Shown: positions 1 through 9,587, counted from the stretch's first letter. The stretch: DNA of 64,000 nt from Sulfurospirillum barnesii SES-3 (GCF_000265295.1 NC_018002.1:682001-746000), one strand, 5' to 3'. Numbers and translations: made by a program. Notes: a model not told the origin generated them from the sequence alone.

Positions 1-1
1 A

Positions 2-394
2 GTGGATTTAAAAAAAATAAGTTCGGGTGAATATAACCGTGTACGTTTGGCTTTTTTAGCAACGCACAATGCTTTTTTACTGGCAGATGGTGGTGTTTTA
101 ATTTTGGATGAAATTGATGCCAATTTAAGCGGTAAAGAGTCAATGAGTGTTGCTAATGTTTTAAAAACACTCTCGCAAACATACCAAATTTTTGCTATTT
201 CGCATCAACCCCAACTCTCTTCATGTGCAGACCAGCACTTTTTAGTGAGTAAAGATGCTTTACATGTAAGCCATGTTCATCCATTAAAAGCGGAGGAGCG
301 AATTCGTGAATTAGCACGCATGGTCAGCGGTGAAAGTGTAAGCGAAGAAGCCCTCTCTTTTGCTAAATCATTGCTAGTTAGTAACAATATGTAA
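2..394 (+). CDS. recN: DNA repair ATPase RecN, C-terminal part (5' end outside window)
   Basis: This open frame runs in from the left edge, so its first codon here is not a real start. The 130 residues match the C-terminal ATPase lobe of RecN, the SMC-like protein acting in recombinational repair of double-strand breaks. Visible are the ABC signature-like [11 protein letters not shown] (residues 7-17), Walker [13 protein letters not shown], the His-switch region [15 protein letters not shown] and the family-typical tail ARMVSGE. The stop is TAA at 392-394. One TACATGTA palindrome lies inside the gene at 261. RecN is the most likely member of the SMC/ABC group because of the ADQHF and ARMxxGE pattern. 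Confidence 0.9.
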   Translation: MDLKKISSGEYNRVRLAFLATHNAFLLADGGVLILDEIDANLSGKESMSVANVLKTLSQTYQIFAISHQPQLSSCADQHFLVSKDALHVSHVHPLKAEERIRELARMVSGESVSEEALSFAKSLLVSNNM

Positions 395-397
395 CAT

Positions 398-432
398 ATC
401 AAAGGGAAGAATTTTGTTTCTTCTCTTTTGAT
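398..432. terminator. Imperfect hairpin after recN
   Basis: Bases 398-411 can pair with 418-432, with one bulged T and one G-U pair, around a short T-rich loop. It begins 4 bases after the recN stop. There is no immediate T run on the + strand (the next is near 449), so it is a possible weak or bidirectional terminator. The rest of the 395-555 gap is AT-rich and should contain the lctP promoter. No strong -10 is evident; TATAAA at 486-491 is the best candidate. Confidence 0.35.
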
Positions 433-555
433 GTAACAGATATACACATTTTTTATTTATTTTAGGTTTTATCGTCCTTTCTTCGTATAAATCTCATAGA
501 CTCTTATTAGAATAAATGTATACTCATTTAGTCAAATCTTTAAAAGGAGTTTTGT

Positions 556-2259
556 ATGGGTTTAGGAATGCAAGCATTGTTTGCAGCACTGCCAATTATT
601 GCCTCAGGTATTCTTCTCGTAGGGTTACGTATGAAAGCAAAAACAGCGATGCCAATTGTTTATGTTATGACCGCACTGATTGCTTTATTCGTGTGGGAGG
701 TTTCTTTTAACAGAGTTCTTGCTTCAACATTGCAAGGCGTGGTGATTACGATTGCGGTATTGTGGATTATTTTTGGAGCAATTTTGCTTTTAAATACATT
801 GAAGCATTCAGGTGCCGTAGCCGTTATTCGTAACGGTTTTAACGGTGTTAGTGCCGATAGACGAATCCAACTCATTATTGTCTGTTGGTTGTTTGGTGCT
901 TTTATCGAAGGTGCGTCTGGTTTTGGAACGCCTGCTGCGATTGCTGCTCCTTTGATGGTAGCCCTAGGTTTTCCTGCAGCAGCAGCGGTAATGCTTGGTA
1001 TGATGGTTCAAAGCACACCTGTTACTTTTGGTGCTGTTGGAACGCCAATTCTTATTGGTGTCAATAGTGGGCTTGATAAAGCAGGCATTACAACTCGTTT
1101 AGGTGAAGTAGGTTCTAGTTGGGATGTGTATTTGCAAACAGTAGTGACAAATGTTGCGATAACACATGCGATTGTAGGTGTCTTAATCCCCTCTTTTATG
1201 GTCATGATGCTTACGCGTTTTTTTGGAAAAAACGCTTCATGGTCTGAAGGCTTGGCTGCCGTTCCCTTCGCTATTTTTGGTGGTTTGGCTTTTGTAATCC
1301 CTTATGCGATGACAGGTATTATACTTGGACCTGAATTTCCTTCTATTATTGGTGCACTTGTAGGGCTTCCTATTGTTGTTATGGGTGCAAAAAGTGGATT
1401 CTTAGTGCCTAAGCAATCTTGGGATTTTCCACCAGCAAGTGAATGGCCAGCCCATTGGATTGGTCAAATCGAAATTAGGTTAGATACATTAACTGAAAAA
1501 ACAAAAAAAATGTCACTTTTGGTAGCATGGTTACCGTATGTTATGGTTGCGGGTATTTTAGTATTGACCCGTGTGAGCCCTGAACTCAAAAAATTCTTAC
1601 TCTCTTTTAAAGTTGCGTTTGTAAATATTTTAGGTGAAAAAGGAATTAGTGGTTCTATTGAGCCTCTTTATTTGCCTGGCGGTATTATTGTTTTTGTTGT
1701 TTTATTGACCTATTTTCTACATGGCATGAAAGCCAAAGAGATGAGTGCAGCAATTGGTGAGTCAACCAAAGTGCTTTTGGGTGCTGGTTTCGTGCTTATT
1801 TTTACCGTTCCATTGGTTCGTATTTTAATTAACTCTGGTGTAAATGGTGCAGGTTTTGCTTCTATGCCCATTGTTATGGCGCAATACGTTTCAACAACCG
1901 TTGGTAGCATCTATCCTGTTTTTGCTCCATTTGTAGGTGCGATTGGTGCGTTTATCGCAGGAAGTAATACGGTTTCTAATATGATGTTGGCTCAATACCA
2001 ATTTGGTGTGGCTGAGGGTATTGGTGTTTCTACTGCGTTGATGGTTGCGCTTCAAGCCGTAGGTGCAGCTGCGGGTAATATGGTGGCTATCCACAACGTT
2101 GTTGCAGCATCTGCAACCGTTGGACTTTTGGGACAAGAGGGTGAGACCTTACGTAAAACGGCTATTCCAACAGCATATTACTGCCTTTTTGCTGGTATTT
2201 TAGGACTCATTGGTATGTATGTTTTAGGTGCAACAGATCCTCTTTTTATCGCAAAATAA
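556..2259 (+). CDS. lctP: L-lactate permease (LctP/LldP family)
   Basis: This is a polytopic inner-membrane protein of 567 residues, the usual length for the lactate permease family, which imports L-lactate (and often glycolate) with protons. The family stretch [18 protein letters not shown] (about residues 116-133) and the following [12 protein letters not shown] are clear. Hydrophobic segments span almost the whole length and there is no signal peptide. AAAAGGAG at 541-548 supports the ATG at 556. It stands alone between recN and a terminator at 2270, so it is probably monocistronic. Lactate is a common electron donor in Sulfurospirillum, which fits. No adjacent lactate dehydrogenase gene is present in the window. 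Confidence 0.93.
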   Translation: MGLGMQALFAALPIIASGILLVGLRMKAKTAMPIVYVMTALIALFVWEVSFNRVLASTLQGVVITIAVLWIIFGAILLLNTLKHSGAVAVIRNGFNGVSADRRIQLIIVCWLFGAFIEGASGFGTPAAIAAPLMVALGFPAAAAVMLGMMVQSTPVTFGAVGTPILIGVNSGLDKAGITTRLGEVGSSWDVYLQTVVTNVAITHAIVGVLIPSFMVMMLTRFFGKNASWSEGLAAVPFAIFGGLAFVIPYAMTGIILGPEFPSIIGALVGLPIVVMGAKSGFLVPKQSWDFPPASEWPAHWIGQIEIRLDTLTEKTKKMSLLVAWLPYVMVAGILVLTRVSPELKKFLLSFKVAFVNILGEKGISGSIEPLYLPGGIIVFVVLLTYFLHGMKAKEMSAAIGESTKVLLGAGFVLIFTVPLVRILINSGVNGAGFASMPIVMAQYVSTTVGSIYPVFAPFVGAIGAFIAGSNTVSNMMLAQYQFGVAEGIGVSTALMVALQAVGAAAGNMVAIHNVVAASATVGLLGQEGETLRKTAIPTAYYCLFAGILGLIGMYVLGATDPLFIAK

Positions 2260-2269
2260 ATTTTAAAGT

Positions 2270-2308
2270 GTGGTTGTGATACGTTCACAGCCACCTTTCC
2301 TCTTTTTA
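2270..2308 (+). terminator. Rho-independent terminator after lctP
   Basis: A 10-bp stem, 2270-2279 pairing with 2285-2294 with one G-U pair, closes a 5-base loop. A T-rich tract follows at 2296-2308. It sits 11 bases after the lctP stop and ends that transcript before the next gene. Confidence 0.8.
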
Positions 2309-2327
2309 TAAATCCTAATCTTTCTTA

Positions 2328-2336
2328 TGCTACAAT
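2328..2336 (+). promoter_or_regulatory. Extended -10 promoter element for the GGDEF operon
   Basis: TGCTACAAT has the form of an extended -10 (TGn followed by TACAAT) and lies 40 bases before the ATG at 2376. An AT-rich tract precedes it, as is typical of Campylobacterota promoters, which often lack a clear -35. It probably drives the forward run starting with the REC-REC-GGDEF gene. Confidence 0.55.
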
Positions 2337-2375
2337 CTACGCCTATTAATATAACTTTCAGCAGGGTAGGGTGTA

Positions 2376-3629
2376 ATGGCAAAAGAGAAAATTTTAATTG
2401 TTGAAGACAATAAAGCGCTTTCAAAACTTATCGTTAAAAAGATGGAATCAAGCCTTGCTTTTGATGTGGATGCTGCATACACTTATGCTGAAGCAGAGGC
2501 ATTGATTGAAAAAAGCAATGATTATTTTTTAGCTCTTTTGGATTTAAATTTACCCGATGCCCCTAATGGTGAAGTTGTCGATATGGTCTTATCACATAAG
2601 ATTCCCTCCATTGTTCTTACAGGCTCTATTGATAAAGAGGTGCGTGAGGCAATTTTGAAAAAAGAAGTGATTGATTATGTCTATAAAGGCAATATTGATG
2701 ATGTCAATTACATTTTTACTCTTATTGAGAGATTGCATAAAAACCGTGATATAAAAGTTATGGTAGTTGATGATTCAATGGCAACACGTTCTCAGATAAA
2801 ATCACTTTTGCACCATCAAATGTTTAAAGTAATTGTAGCAGCACATGGAGAAGAAGCGTTGGTTTTTTTAGAAGATAACCCTGATATTAAATTGATTTTA
2901 ACAGATTTCCAAATGCCTGTGATTAATGGTGTTGAACTAACCAAAGAAGTACGAAAGAAGTACAGTAAAAATGAGATTTCTATTATCGCAATGACAGGAA
3001 CAAATACAGAGCTTATTTCTGCAAAGTTTTTAAAAATTGGGGCTAATGATTTTATTAACAAACCTTTTACCAGAGAAGAGATTGCGTGTCGCATTAACAA
3101 CTCTTTGGATTCATTGGAATATATTGCCAAAATTCAAGATATGGCACAAAATGACTTTTTAAGTGGACTGGCAAATCGTCGTTATTTTTTTGATGCGATG
3201 CATGAGTATTTTAATGAGGCAAAAAAACGCAATGAGCCTTTTGCGTTAGGGCTTATTGATGTGGATAATTTTAAACACATTAATGACACATTAGGGCATC
3301 GTGTTGGGGATACGGTGATTGTTGAACTTGCTAAAAAATTCAAAGAGTATCTTGTGCATGACCACTTCCTTGCCCGTATTGGTGGGGATGAATTTTGTTT
3401 GGTTCTCAAAAATATGGAGCAAAAGAAAGCCTTGGAATTTTTTCTTAAACTCAAAAGTGTGATTTCCACCATTCAAATTAAAACAAAAGAGGGTGATACG
3501 TTGGGTGTGAGTGTCTCTATTGGGGTTACGTTTGGTGATTTAGAAAGTGTGGAAGAGATGATTAATCAAGCGGATAGAGGGCTTTATTTAGCGAAAAAGA
3601 ATGGAAAAAATAGGATAGAGGTTGCGTAA
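2376..3629 (+). CDS. Two-receiver-domain diguanylate cyclase (REC-REC-GGDEF)
   Basis: The 417-residue protein has REC domain 1 (about 4-120, phospho-acceptor D56 in LALLDLNLPD), REC domain 2 (about 126-245, D177 in LILTDFQMP) and a GGDEF domain (about 258-417). GGDEF itself is intact at residues 336-340, so c-di-GMP synthesis from two GTP is expected. The RxxD product-inhibition site five residues upstream is missing (VHDH in its place), so feedback inhibition at that site is unlikely. No membrane segments are seen, so it is cytosolic. It is separated from lctP by a terminator and overlaps tatD by one base (TAATG), which implies co-transcription. The partner histidine kinase is not adjacent. 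Confidence 0.9.
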   Translation: MAKEKILIVEDNKALSKLIVKKMESSLAFDVDAAYTYAEAEALIEKSNDYFLALLDLNLPDAPNGEVVDMVLSHKIPSIVLTGSIDKEVREAILKKEVIDYVYKGNIDDVNYIFTLIERLHKNRDIKVMVVDDSMATRSQIKSLLHHQMFKVIVAAHGEEALVFLEDNPDIKLILTDFQMPVINGVELTKEVRKKYSKNEISIIAMTGTNTELISAKFLKIGANDFINKPFTREEIACRINNSLDSLEYIAKIQDMAQNDFLSGLANRRYFFDAMHEYFNEAKKRNEPFALGLIDVDNFKHINDTLGHRVGDTVIVELAKKFKEYLVHDHFLARIGGDEFCLVLKNMEQKKALEFFLKLKSVISTIQIKTKEGDTLGVSVSIGVTFGDLESVEEMINQADRGLYLAKKNGKNRIEVA

Positions 3630-4432
3630 TGATGGTGATTGATACGCACTGCCATTTAGATGATGAATGTTTTAACAATGATGTAGACGAGGTTATTGGA
3701 ACAGCTTACAAAGAAGGGGTTCGTGGTATTGTTATTCCAGGGGCGAGCATTCATGATTTAGAAAAAGCACAAGCATTAGCCCATCGGTATGAACACATTT
3801 TTTTTGCAGCAGGCATACATCCGTATCATCATCACGAATATAACGAAGAGCGGTTAAAAGATTTTTTAAAAGATGAAAAATGTATTGCCGTAGGTGAGTG
3901 TGGATTGGATTATTATCGCTTACCAGAAGACACTGTAGAAAAAGCATTGGAGAAAAAAGAACAACACGAAATTTTTGCCAAACATATCAGGCTTGCAAAA
4001 ATGTTCAAAAAGCCTCTTATTGTACATATTAGAGATGCAAATGAAGACAGCAAACGTATATTATTAGAAGAAGAGGCATCGGTTGTGGGAGGAGTTCTTC
4101 ATTGTTATAATGCCTCTAAACACCTACTTGACTTGGCCAATAAAGGGTTTTATTTTGGTATTGGTGGTGTATTGACATTTAAAAATGCAAAGCAGTTGGT
4201 TGAGGTTTTGCCTTTGATTCCTATGGATAAAATAGTCTTAGAAACGGATGCTCCTTATTTGACACCTATGCCTTATCGAGGGCAACGTAATGTTCCTGAA
4301 TATACTTTATTGGTTGCGCAAAAGATGGCGGAACTTTTAGGTATGAGTGTCACAGAAGTTCACACAATGACCACAAAAAATGCCTTGAAACTCTTTAAAG
4401 CTTTAGAAAAGATAAAATTAGATACAATCTAA
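3629..4432 (+). CDS. tatD: TatD family metal-dependent deoxyribonuclease
   Basis: This amidohydrolase-fold nuclease of 267 residues is close to the YcfH/TatD group, which cleaves DNA 3' ends and can act in DNA repair. Metal ligands are visible in DTHCHLDD near the N-terminus, GECGLDYY, the central HIRD, HCYN and ETDAPYLTP near the C-terminus. The ATG overlaps the stop of the GGDEF gene by one base; a second ATG at 3632 is an alternative start. The family assignment is firm, but the physiological substrate is not shown by the sequence. Confidence 0.9.
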   Translation: MMVIDTHCHLDDECFNNDVDEVIGTAYKEGVRGIVIPGASIHDLEKAQALAHRYEHIFFAAGIHPYHHHEYNEERLKDFLKDEKCIAVGECGLDYYRLPEDTVEKALEKKEQHEIFAKHIRLAKMFKKPLIVHIRDANEDSKRILLEEEASVVGGVLHCYNASKHLLDLANKGFYFGIGGVLTFKNAKQLVEVLPLIPMDKIVLETDAPYLTPMPYRGQRNVPEYTLLVAQKMAELLGMSVTEVHTMTTKNALKLFKALEKIKLDTI

Positions 4433-4458
4433 GCTAAATCCAATGATAAAGGAGAGGC

Positions 4459-5700
4459 ATGTTTAAGGTTATTCTAACCCTTTTTTTCTTATTTCAGAGT
4501 CTCCATGCGTTTTTAAATACGGACAATAACTACGAAAAACAACTCATCGCTCTTAAAAATTTTGACCTTCCCAACACCTTTTTAAAAGATTCCATTTTTA
4601 TTTCTATGAAAGAAGATGTTGAAATTTATAAAACAAAACACTTTTTAAAAACCTTAGAAAATGGTGATAAATTTATTCCTGTTTTGCAAAAAATGATGCA
4701 AGAAGCTGATGTTCCAGCAGAATTTTTATACCTTGCTATGACTGAATCTAGTTTTGATCCTTACTCCTCTTCTTCTGCTAAGGCATCAGGTATTTGGCAG
4801 TTTATTCCAGCAACGGCTAAGCGGTATGGTTTGGTTGAAAATACATACATTGATGAACGAAGAGATCCTATTAAATCAACAGAAGCCGCCATTGCCTATC
4901 TAAAACGATTGCATTCAATGTTTGGCAAGTGGTACTTAGCGGCACTGGCATATAATTGTGGAGAAGGAACCGTCAGTAAGGCGATTGCCAAAGCTGGAAG
5001 TGATGATATTAGTGTGCTTTTGGATGAAAATCAAAAATATTTACCTAAAGAGAGCAGGCTTTATATTCGTAAAATCTTGATGATGAGCGTTATCTCAAAT
5101 AGCACAGGCTTTATGCTTGATAATGACTCGGAGTATTTACTCAATCGTGCCAATAATACGACTTTTATTAAAGTGAATGTTAAAAATGGAACGTCACTCA
5201 AAGATGTTTCTGAAAGCATTGGTATTGGTTCAAAAGAACTAAAAGCATACAATTCCCATTTAAAATATACCTTCACTCCTCCCATGGGTTCACAGTCGTA
5301 CATCTACATTCCACAGGACCGCCAAGTTGCTTTTAGCCAAAATTTCGACCATACTAAAGAGCCTGAAAAATATGCCATTTATACAACGAAAAAAGGCGAT
5401 GCTTTACATAAAATTGCGCAACATTATGGCATGAGTGCTAATGCTTTAATGGAGTTAAATCATTTAAAACAAGCAGCACTTAAACCCAATACGACACTGG
5501 TGGTTCCCTTTGGAAAAGCAGCCCCTGTTTCAGCCTCAGAAAATGTAAGCCGTGAAAGGGTCTATGTTGTTAAAATGGGCGATACACTACAAACGGTTGC
5601 AAAAAAATACGATATGTCTGTTGCAACGTTGTTAAAAGCAAATAAAAAGCAAAATGCATTGGTGAAAGCGGGGGAGCGCCTTGTTATTCCAAAGAATTAG
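4459..5700 (+). CDS. mltD: Membrane-bound lytic murein transglycosylase D with LysM domains
   Basis: The 413-residue exported enzyme starts with a signal peptide (residues 1-17, MFKVILTLFFLFQSLHA). The SLT catalytic domain (about 75-215) has catalytic Glu96 in AMTESSFDP and the GIWQFIPATAKRYGL motif. A degenerate LysM-like stretch lies near 235-285, and two LysM peptidoglycan-binding domains near 302-350 and 366-413. It cleaves the MurNAc-GlcNAc bond to give 1,6-anhydro products in the periplasm. It overlaps the next gene, rlpA, by 20 bases, so two glycan-strand-acting proteins are coupled. It lacks an obvious lipobox, unlike E. coli MltD. Confidence 0.92.
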   Translation: MFKVILTLFFLFQSLHAFLNTDNNYEKQLIALKNFDLPNTFLKDSIFISMKEDVEIYKTKHFLKTLENGDKFIPVLQKMMQEADVPAEFLYLAMTESSFDPYSSSSAKASGIWQFIPATAKRYGLVENTYIDERRDPIKSTEAAIAYLKRLHSMFGKWYLAALAYNCGEGTVSKAIAKAGSDDISVLLDENQKYLPKESRLYIRKILMMSVISNSTGFMLDNDSEYLLNRANNTTFIKVNVKNGTSLKDVSESIGIGSKELKAYNSHLKYTFTPPMGSQSYIYIPQDRQVAFSQNFDHTKEPEKYAIYTTKKGDALHKIAQHYGMSANALMELNHLKQAALKPNTTLVVPFGKAAPVSASENVSRERVYVVKMGDTLQTVAKKYDMSVATLLKANKKQNALVKAGERLVIPKN

Positions 5701-6469
5701 TAGCGTTTGTTGCTTCTGTGTAGCACTCTTTTTTTTTGTTGGATGTTCTTCTAAATCTTCGTATTTTCCCTCCTCGAATAATAAAACTTCAGGATACGGT
5801 GAGTCTGGGAAAATTATTGATTCACCCAATATGCATCGAGCGACGATGCGTCCTTATACGATTAATGGGAAAACCTATACGCCTACGATGGTCAGTGTAG
5901 GGGATTATTTTAGTGGTGTTGCCAGTTGGTATGGAAAAGATTTTCATGGGAAAAAAACGTCTAATGGTGAAATTTATAATATGCACGATATGACAGCTGC
6001 ACACAAAACGCTTCCAATGAATACCATGCTTAAAGTTACCAATCTTAAAAGCAATCAAAGCGTTGTGGTACGTGTGAATGATAGAGGTCCTTTTGTGGGA
6101 ACACGCATTATTGACCTCTCTTACATGGCAGCGACACGGTTGGATTTAGTGGCACAAGGAACAGGTCCTGTTGGTTTAGAAGTCATTGGCTTCTCAGGCG
6201 TTGTTTCGCCTGTAGGTGCACCAAAACAAAGCGTTGTTGAATCAGACTATTTGATTCAAATTGGAGCCTTTAGAAATAAAGCGGGAGCAACCCGTTTTGC
6301 GCAAAGCAATATGAATGTTAATAATCGCTACAATGCTATTATTAAAGAGGGTGTTTTTGAAAATGAACCAATATACCGTGTATGGCTTAAAGGTTTTGAG
6401 AGTGAAGATGAAGCCTCTGATTTTATAGCAAAAGGGCTCTTTAAAGGCTCGTTTATTGTAAGGGAATAG
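5681..6469 (+). CDS. rlpA: RlpA-like septal lytic transglycosylase lipoprotein with SPOR domain
   Basis: The 262-residue lipoprotein uses a TTG start supported by GGGGGAG just upstream; a signal peptide and lipobox VGC (Cys22) follow directly, which settles the start. The double-psi beta-barrel domain (about 78-170) has GVASWYG, TSNGE, TAAHKTLP and VRVNDRGPF, the core of RlpA, which cleaves denuded glycan strands. A SPOR domain (about 190-262, beginning DYLIQIGAF) should target it to septal peptidoglycan. It overlaps mltD by 20 bases, so translation is probably coupled. Confidence 0.9.
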   Translation: MLFQRISSVCCFCVALFFFVGCSSKSSYFPSSNNKTSGYGESGKIIDSPNMHRATMRPYTINGKTYTPTMVSVGDYFSGVASWYGKDFHGKKTSNGEIYNMHDMTAAHKTLPMNTMLKVTNLKSNQSVVVRVNDRGPFVGTRIIDLSYMAATRLDLVAQGTGPVGLEVIGFSGVVSPVGAPKQSVVESDYLIQIGAFRNKAGATRFAQSNMNVNNRYNAIIKEGVFENEPIYRVWLKGFESEDEASDFIAKGLFKGSFIVRE

Positions 6470-6475
6470 GAAAAA

Positions 6476-7051
6476 ATGGTACACAGCATAGAAAGAGTTA
6501 CTAAAGAGACAAGCATTTGCGTTAGTTTAAATCTTGAAGGAACGGGTCAATCGTCTATTGCGACAGGGATAGGGTTTTTTGACCATATGCTAGAAGCTTT
6601 TGCGAAGCATGCATGGATTGATTTGAGTCTTACATGTAAAGGCGATACACATATTGATTTTCACCATAGCGTCGAAGATGTGGGCATTGTCTTAGGGCAA
6701 GCGTTGCGTGAGGCTATTTATCCCATTCTAAGTGTTGAGCGTTATGGCAATGCTGTGGTGGTGATGGATGAAGCCGCTGTGGAATGCGCTTTGGATTTGA
6801 GTAACCGTCCGTACCTTGTTTATGAAGTTGAGATGGATGGCAAAGTAGGTGAGTTTGACGTGGAATTGGCTGAAGAATTTTTTAGAGCTTTAATGCATAA
6901 TGCTGGAATTACTGCCCATATTGTAGCCCTTCGTGGGAGAAATAAACACCATGTGTTGGAAGCAACATTTAAAGCATTTGCAGTCGCATTAAGACGTTCT
7001 TTAATTAAAAATGAACGCGCAGGCATCCCTAGCACAAAGGGTGTGTTGTGA
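6476..7051 (+). CDS. hisB: Imidazoleglycerol-phosphate dehydratase
   Basis: This 191-residue monofunctional enzyme removes water from imidazole glycerol phosphate to give imidazole acetol phosphate in histidine synthesis. The paired Mn-binding histidine motifs are visible: DHMLEAFAKH and DFHHSVED in the N-terminal half, HNAGITAH and KHHVLEATFKA in the C-terminal half. AGGAAAA precedes the ATG. It lies alone among envelope genes, with kdsC overlapping its end by 4 bases (GTGA). Other his genes are not in the window, consistent with the scattered his genes of Campylobacterota. Confidence 0.95.
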   Translation: MVHSIERVTKETSICVSLNLEGTGQSSIATGIGFFDHMLEAFAKHAWIDLSLTCKGDTHIDFHHSVEDVGIVLGQALREAIYPILSVERYGNAVVVMDEAAVECALDLSNRPYLVYEVEMDGKVGEFDVELAEEFFRALMHNAGITAHIVALRGRNKHHVLEATFKAFAVALRRSLIKNERAGIPSTKGVL

Positions 7052-7545
7052 TAGAACTTTTAGTGTTTGATGTGGATGGGTGTTTAACCGATGGTGGTAT
7101 CACCTATGGTAATAGTGACAGTGAAGAGTTTAAGACATTTAACGTCAAAGATGGTTTTGGTATTGTATCGTGGCATAAATTAGGTCGTAAAAGTGCAATT
7201 ATCACGGGGCGAAGTTCACGTGTGGTGGAGCGTCGTGCGAAAGAGTTGGGTATTACCTATTTGTATCAAGATGTCAAAGATAAAAAAGCAGTTTTAGAAT
7301 CTATTTTAGAAAAAGAAGGGCTTGGTTTTGATAATGTAGCTGCGATTGGGGATGATTTGAATGACCTTGCTCTTTTGCGAGCAGTGGAATTCTCTTTTGC
7401 TCCAGCGGATGCACTTCCTCACATTCAAAATGAGGTTGATGTGGTGCTTACTCGTACAGGCGGAAAAGGTGCTGTGCGTGAAATGATTGATTGTGTGGTT
7501 GAAAAAGAGAAATTAAGTGAGGCATTCGTAAACCTTTGGCTGTAA
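7048..7545 (+). CDS. kdsC: 3-deoxy-D-manno-octulosonate 8-phosphate phosphatase
   Basis: The 165-residue HAD-superfamily phosphatase hydrolyses KDO 8-phosphate to KDO for the LPS inner core. Motif I is DVDGCLTDG (residues 8-16), motif II is ITGRSS, and motif IV is GDDLNDLALL. There is no cap domain, as usual for the tetrameric KdsC group. The start is GTG overlapping the hisB stop. lptC and lptA follow directly, so KDO production and LPS transport genes are linked in one operon. Confidence 0.93.
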   Translation: MIELLVFDVDGCLTDGGITYGNSDSEEFKTFNVKDGFGIVSWHKLGRKSAIITGRSSRVVERRAKELGITYLYQDVKDKKAVLESILEKEGLGFDNVAAIGDDLNDLALLRAVEFSFAPADALPHIQNEVDVVLTRTGGKGAVREMIDCVVEKEKLSEAFVNLWL

Positions 7546-8069
7546 GAATTTTACTTTACACAACATTCCTTTTTGGGGCATTGATGCTCTTTTTAATTTT
7601 CAAAGAGCCTTATACGATTCGTACGATTGCGCAAGATGGCACACTCATCCCTGAAATAGAGCTTTTTAATGCGCAAAATTATCAAATTAAAGAAGGAAGT
7701 ATTGAGAGCGTTGTTCAATCACAACGTGTTGCCCGCTATAAAGATTTTGATAAGCTGTATACCATCCATGCAGGGCATAAAACAAAAGAGGGATTAAGAG
7801 GTCTTTTACGCAGTGATGAGGGTATTTTAAAAGAGAGTGTGATGCATTTTAAGACCAATTCGCACTATATCAGGGATGATGGAGTCTCTTTAGAGGGTGA
7901 GGATATTTTTTATAACCTGAAGAGTGAAACATTAAGCAGTCAGAAACCCTTTGTATTTATACAAAAACAGAGCAAAACATTAGGAGATTCATTTGTTTAT
8001 CAGATGAAAGAGGGCACAATAAGCGCCACAAATATACACTCTTTTATTCAAAATGTAGGGAAAAAATAG
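7536..8069 (+). CDS. lptC: LPS export periplasmic protein LptC
   Basis: The 177-residue protein has a single N-terminal membrane anchor (about residues 5-23) and a periplasmic beta-rich domain, the plan of LptC, which passes LPS from the LptB2FG extractor to LptA. The start is TTG inside the end of kdsC (10-base overlap). Sequence conservation of LptC is weak, so the call rests on size, topology and the directly following lptA. It is followed without a gap by lptA (stop 8069, ATG 8070). Confidence 0.8.
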   Translation: MAVRILLYTTFLFGALMLFLIFKEPYTIRTIAQDGTLIPEIELFNAQNYQIKEGSIESVVQSQRVARYKDFDKLYTIHAGHKTKEGLRGLLRSDEGILKESVMHFKTNSHYIRDDGVSLEGEDIFYNLKSETLSSQKPFVFIQKQSKTLGDSFVYQMKEGTISATNIHSFIQNVGKK

Positions 8070-8534
8070 ATGAAACAAAGCGTTGTGATATGGCTGATGT
8101 GTGCAAGTTTTCTTTGTGCTGCGCAAGTAGAAATTGTTGCCGATAAATTTTTTGCAGACGAAAAGAAAAAAGTAAGTATTTTTGAGGGGCATGTTAAGGT
8201 AACCAAAGAGAGTGATAAGATTACAGCAAATCATATCACTGTTGAGTTTGACGATAAGAAACAACCCATTCGTTATATCGCTATAGGCAATGCAAAAGCA
8301 AATTTAATCATGAATCAGAAAAAGTATTATGGTGAGGCAGAGAAGATGACCTATGAACCTCAAAAAAGCCTCTATATTTTAGAGAAAAAAGCCTTTTTAC
8401 ATGAGATAGATACCGATAAAAAAGTGTATGGTGATTATGTCCGTGTGGATCAAAACAGTGGGCATTATAGTGTTGATGGTAAGGGCGGGGAGCCTGTTAA
8501 ATTTATCTTCAAAGTTGAGGATAAAAAAGAGTGA
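8070..8534 (+). CDS. lptA: LPS transport periplasmic protein LptA (OstA-like)
   Basis: The 154-residue exported protein has a signal peptide (residues 1-18, ending LCAAQ). The OstA/LptA beta-jellyroll follows, with VEIVADKFFADEKKKVSIFEGHV and KITANHITVEF-type repeats in which 'A..i......a...G.v' is typical. It would bridge the periplasm and carry LPS to LptD. The final four bases overlap engB (GTGA). Confidence 0.85.
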   Translation: MKQSVVIWLMCASFLCAAQVEIVADKFFADEKKKVSIFEGHVKVTKESDKITANHITVEFDDKKQPIRYIAIGNAKANLIMNQKKYYGEAEKMTYEPQKSLYILEKKAFLHEIDTDKKVYGDYVRVDQNSGHYSVDGKGGEPVKFIFKVEDKKE

Positions 8535-9136
8535 TTAAGGTTAAAGATGCCTTCTTTGTAAAATCAGCTTCTTCTTTAGAAGAGACAACGCCTGAGGGCA
8601 TTAGTGAAGTTGCTTTCATTGGGCGTAGCAATGTGGGGAAAAGCTCTATCATTAATGCGTTTACCAATAAAAAAGGTTTAGCAAAGAGCTCTTCTACTCC
8701 TGGTAAAACGAGACTCATTAACTTTTTTAATGTTTTATTTACACAAGAAGATAAAACATTTAACGTGCAATTTGTCGATCTTCCAGGATTTGGATATGCG
8801 AGAGTTTCACGCAGTATGAAAGAGGAGTGGCAGAGGAATTTGACACGCTATATTGAAAAACGTGTCTCGATTCGTGTTTTTGTCCATTTGATTGATTCAC
8901 GCCATCCTTTTTTGGAAAGTGACCATGATGTGCATGCTTACTTGGAAAAACTGATACGTCCTGATCAGAAAATTTTGCGTATTTTTACCAAATCCGATAA
9001 ACTCAAGCAAAGTGATGTGAGTGTGATTAAAAAACATTATCCTGATGCGTTATTGGTCTCTAGCAGTAATAAAAAAGGGATAGATAAGGCATTACATGCC
9101 ATTTTTGAAATGCTCTTTGGAGTGGAAAATGATTGA
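8531..9136 (+). CDS. engB: Ribosome biogenesis GTPase EngB (YsxC/YihA)
   Basis: The 201-residue TRAFAC-class GTPase is needed for large-subunit ribosome assembly. G motifs are G1 GRSNVGKSS (residues 31-39), G2 region SSSTPGKTR, G3 DLPGFGYA, G4 TKSDK and G5 SSSNKKG. The start is GTG overlapping the lptA stop. The ATG of the following acetyltransferase lies inside its last codons (8-base overlap), so all these genes are translationally linked. Confidence 0.95.
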   Translation: MIKVKDAFFVKSASSLEETTPEGISEVAFIGRSNVGKSSIINAFTNKKGLAKSSSTPGKTRLINFFNVLFTQEDKTFNVQFVDLPGFGYARVSRSMKEEWQRNLTRYIEKRVSIRVFVHLIDSRHPFLESDHDVHAYLEKLIRPDQKILRIFTKSDKLKQSDVSVIKKHYPDALLVSSSNKKGIDKALHAIFEMLFGVEND

Positions 9137-9587
9137 ATATACCAAAGCAAAACTCAGTGATATTATTGCGATGCAAGAGGTGGTAAGACCTGAAGTGGAA
9201 AAGGGTATTATTCTCTTTCGAAGTTCCGATGAAATGGCAACAAATATTCGCTCTTATATTCTTGCGAAAGAAGGAGAGGCTATTGTTGGATTTGGAGCTT
9301 TACATTTCCATGCAGACGATTTAGCAGAGATTCGAAGCCTTGTTGTCAAAGAGGGATTCCGTGGTCAAGGCATTGGCAAAGGAATCATTCACGCACTTTT
9401 AAAAGAGGGTGAATCCTTGGGGGTAAAAACTGCTTTTACACTGACCTATCAAAGAGCTTTCTTTGAATCCTTAGGCTTTTGTGAAATTCCAAAAGAAAAA
9501 CTGCCTCCTCATAAAATATGGGCTGATTGTATTAAATGTAAACATTTTCCAGTATGCGACGAAATAGCACTTATCAAAACCATTTAA
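9129..9587 (+). CDS. GNAT acetyltransferase, probable short N-acetylglutamate synthase
   Basis: I chose the ATG at 9129, which gives 152 residues starting MIEYTKAKLSD; an upstream in-frame start would lie deep in engB. The acetyl-CoA-binding motif RGQGIGKG is clear, preceded by the LRSLVV-like strand (IRSLVVKEG). The C-terminal region with CIKCKHFPVCDE matches the single-domain GNAT N-acetylglutamate synthases of Campylobacterota (ArgO type), which start arginine synthesis from acetyl-CoA and glutamate. The GNAT call is firm; the substrate is inferred from resemblance. It overlaps the next gene by 34 bases. Confidence 0.7.
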   Translation: MIEYTKAKLSDIIAMQEVVRPEVEKGIILFRSSDEMATNIRSYILAKEGEAIVGFGALHFHADDLAEIRSLVVKEGFRGQGIGKGIIHALLKEGESLGVKTAFTLTYQRAFFESLGFCEIPKEKLPPHKIWADCIKCKHFPVCDEIALIKTI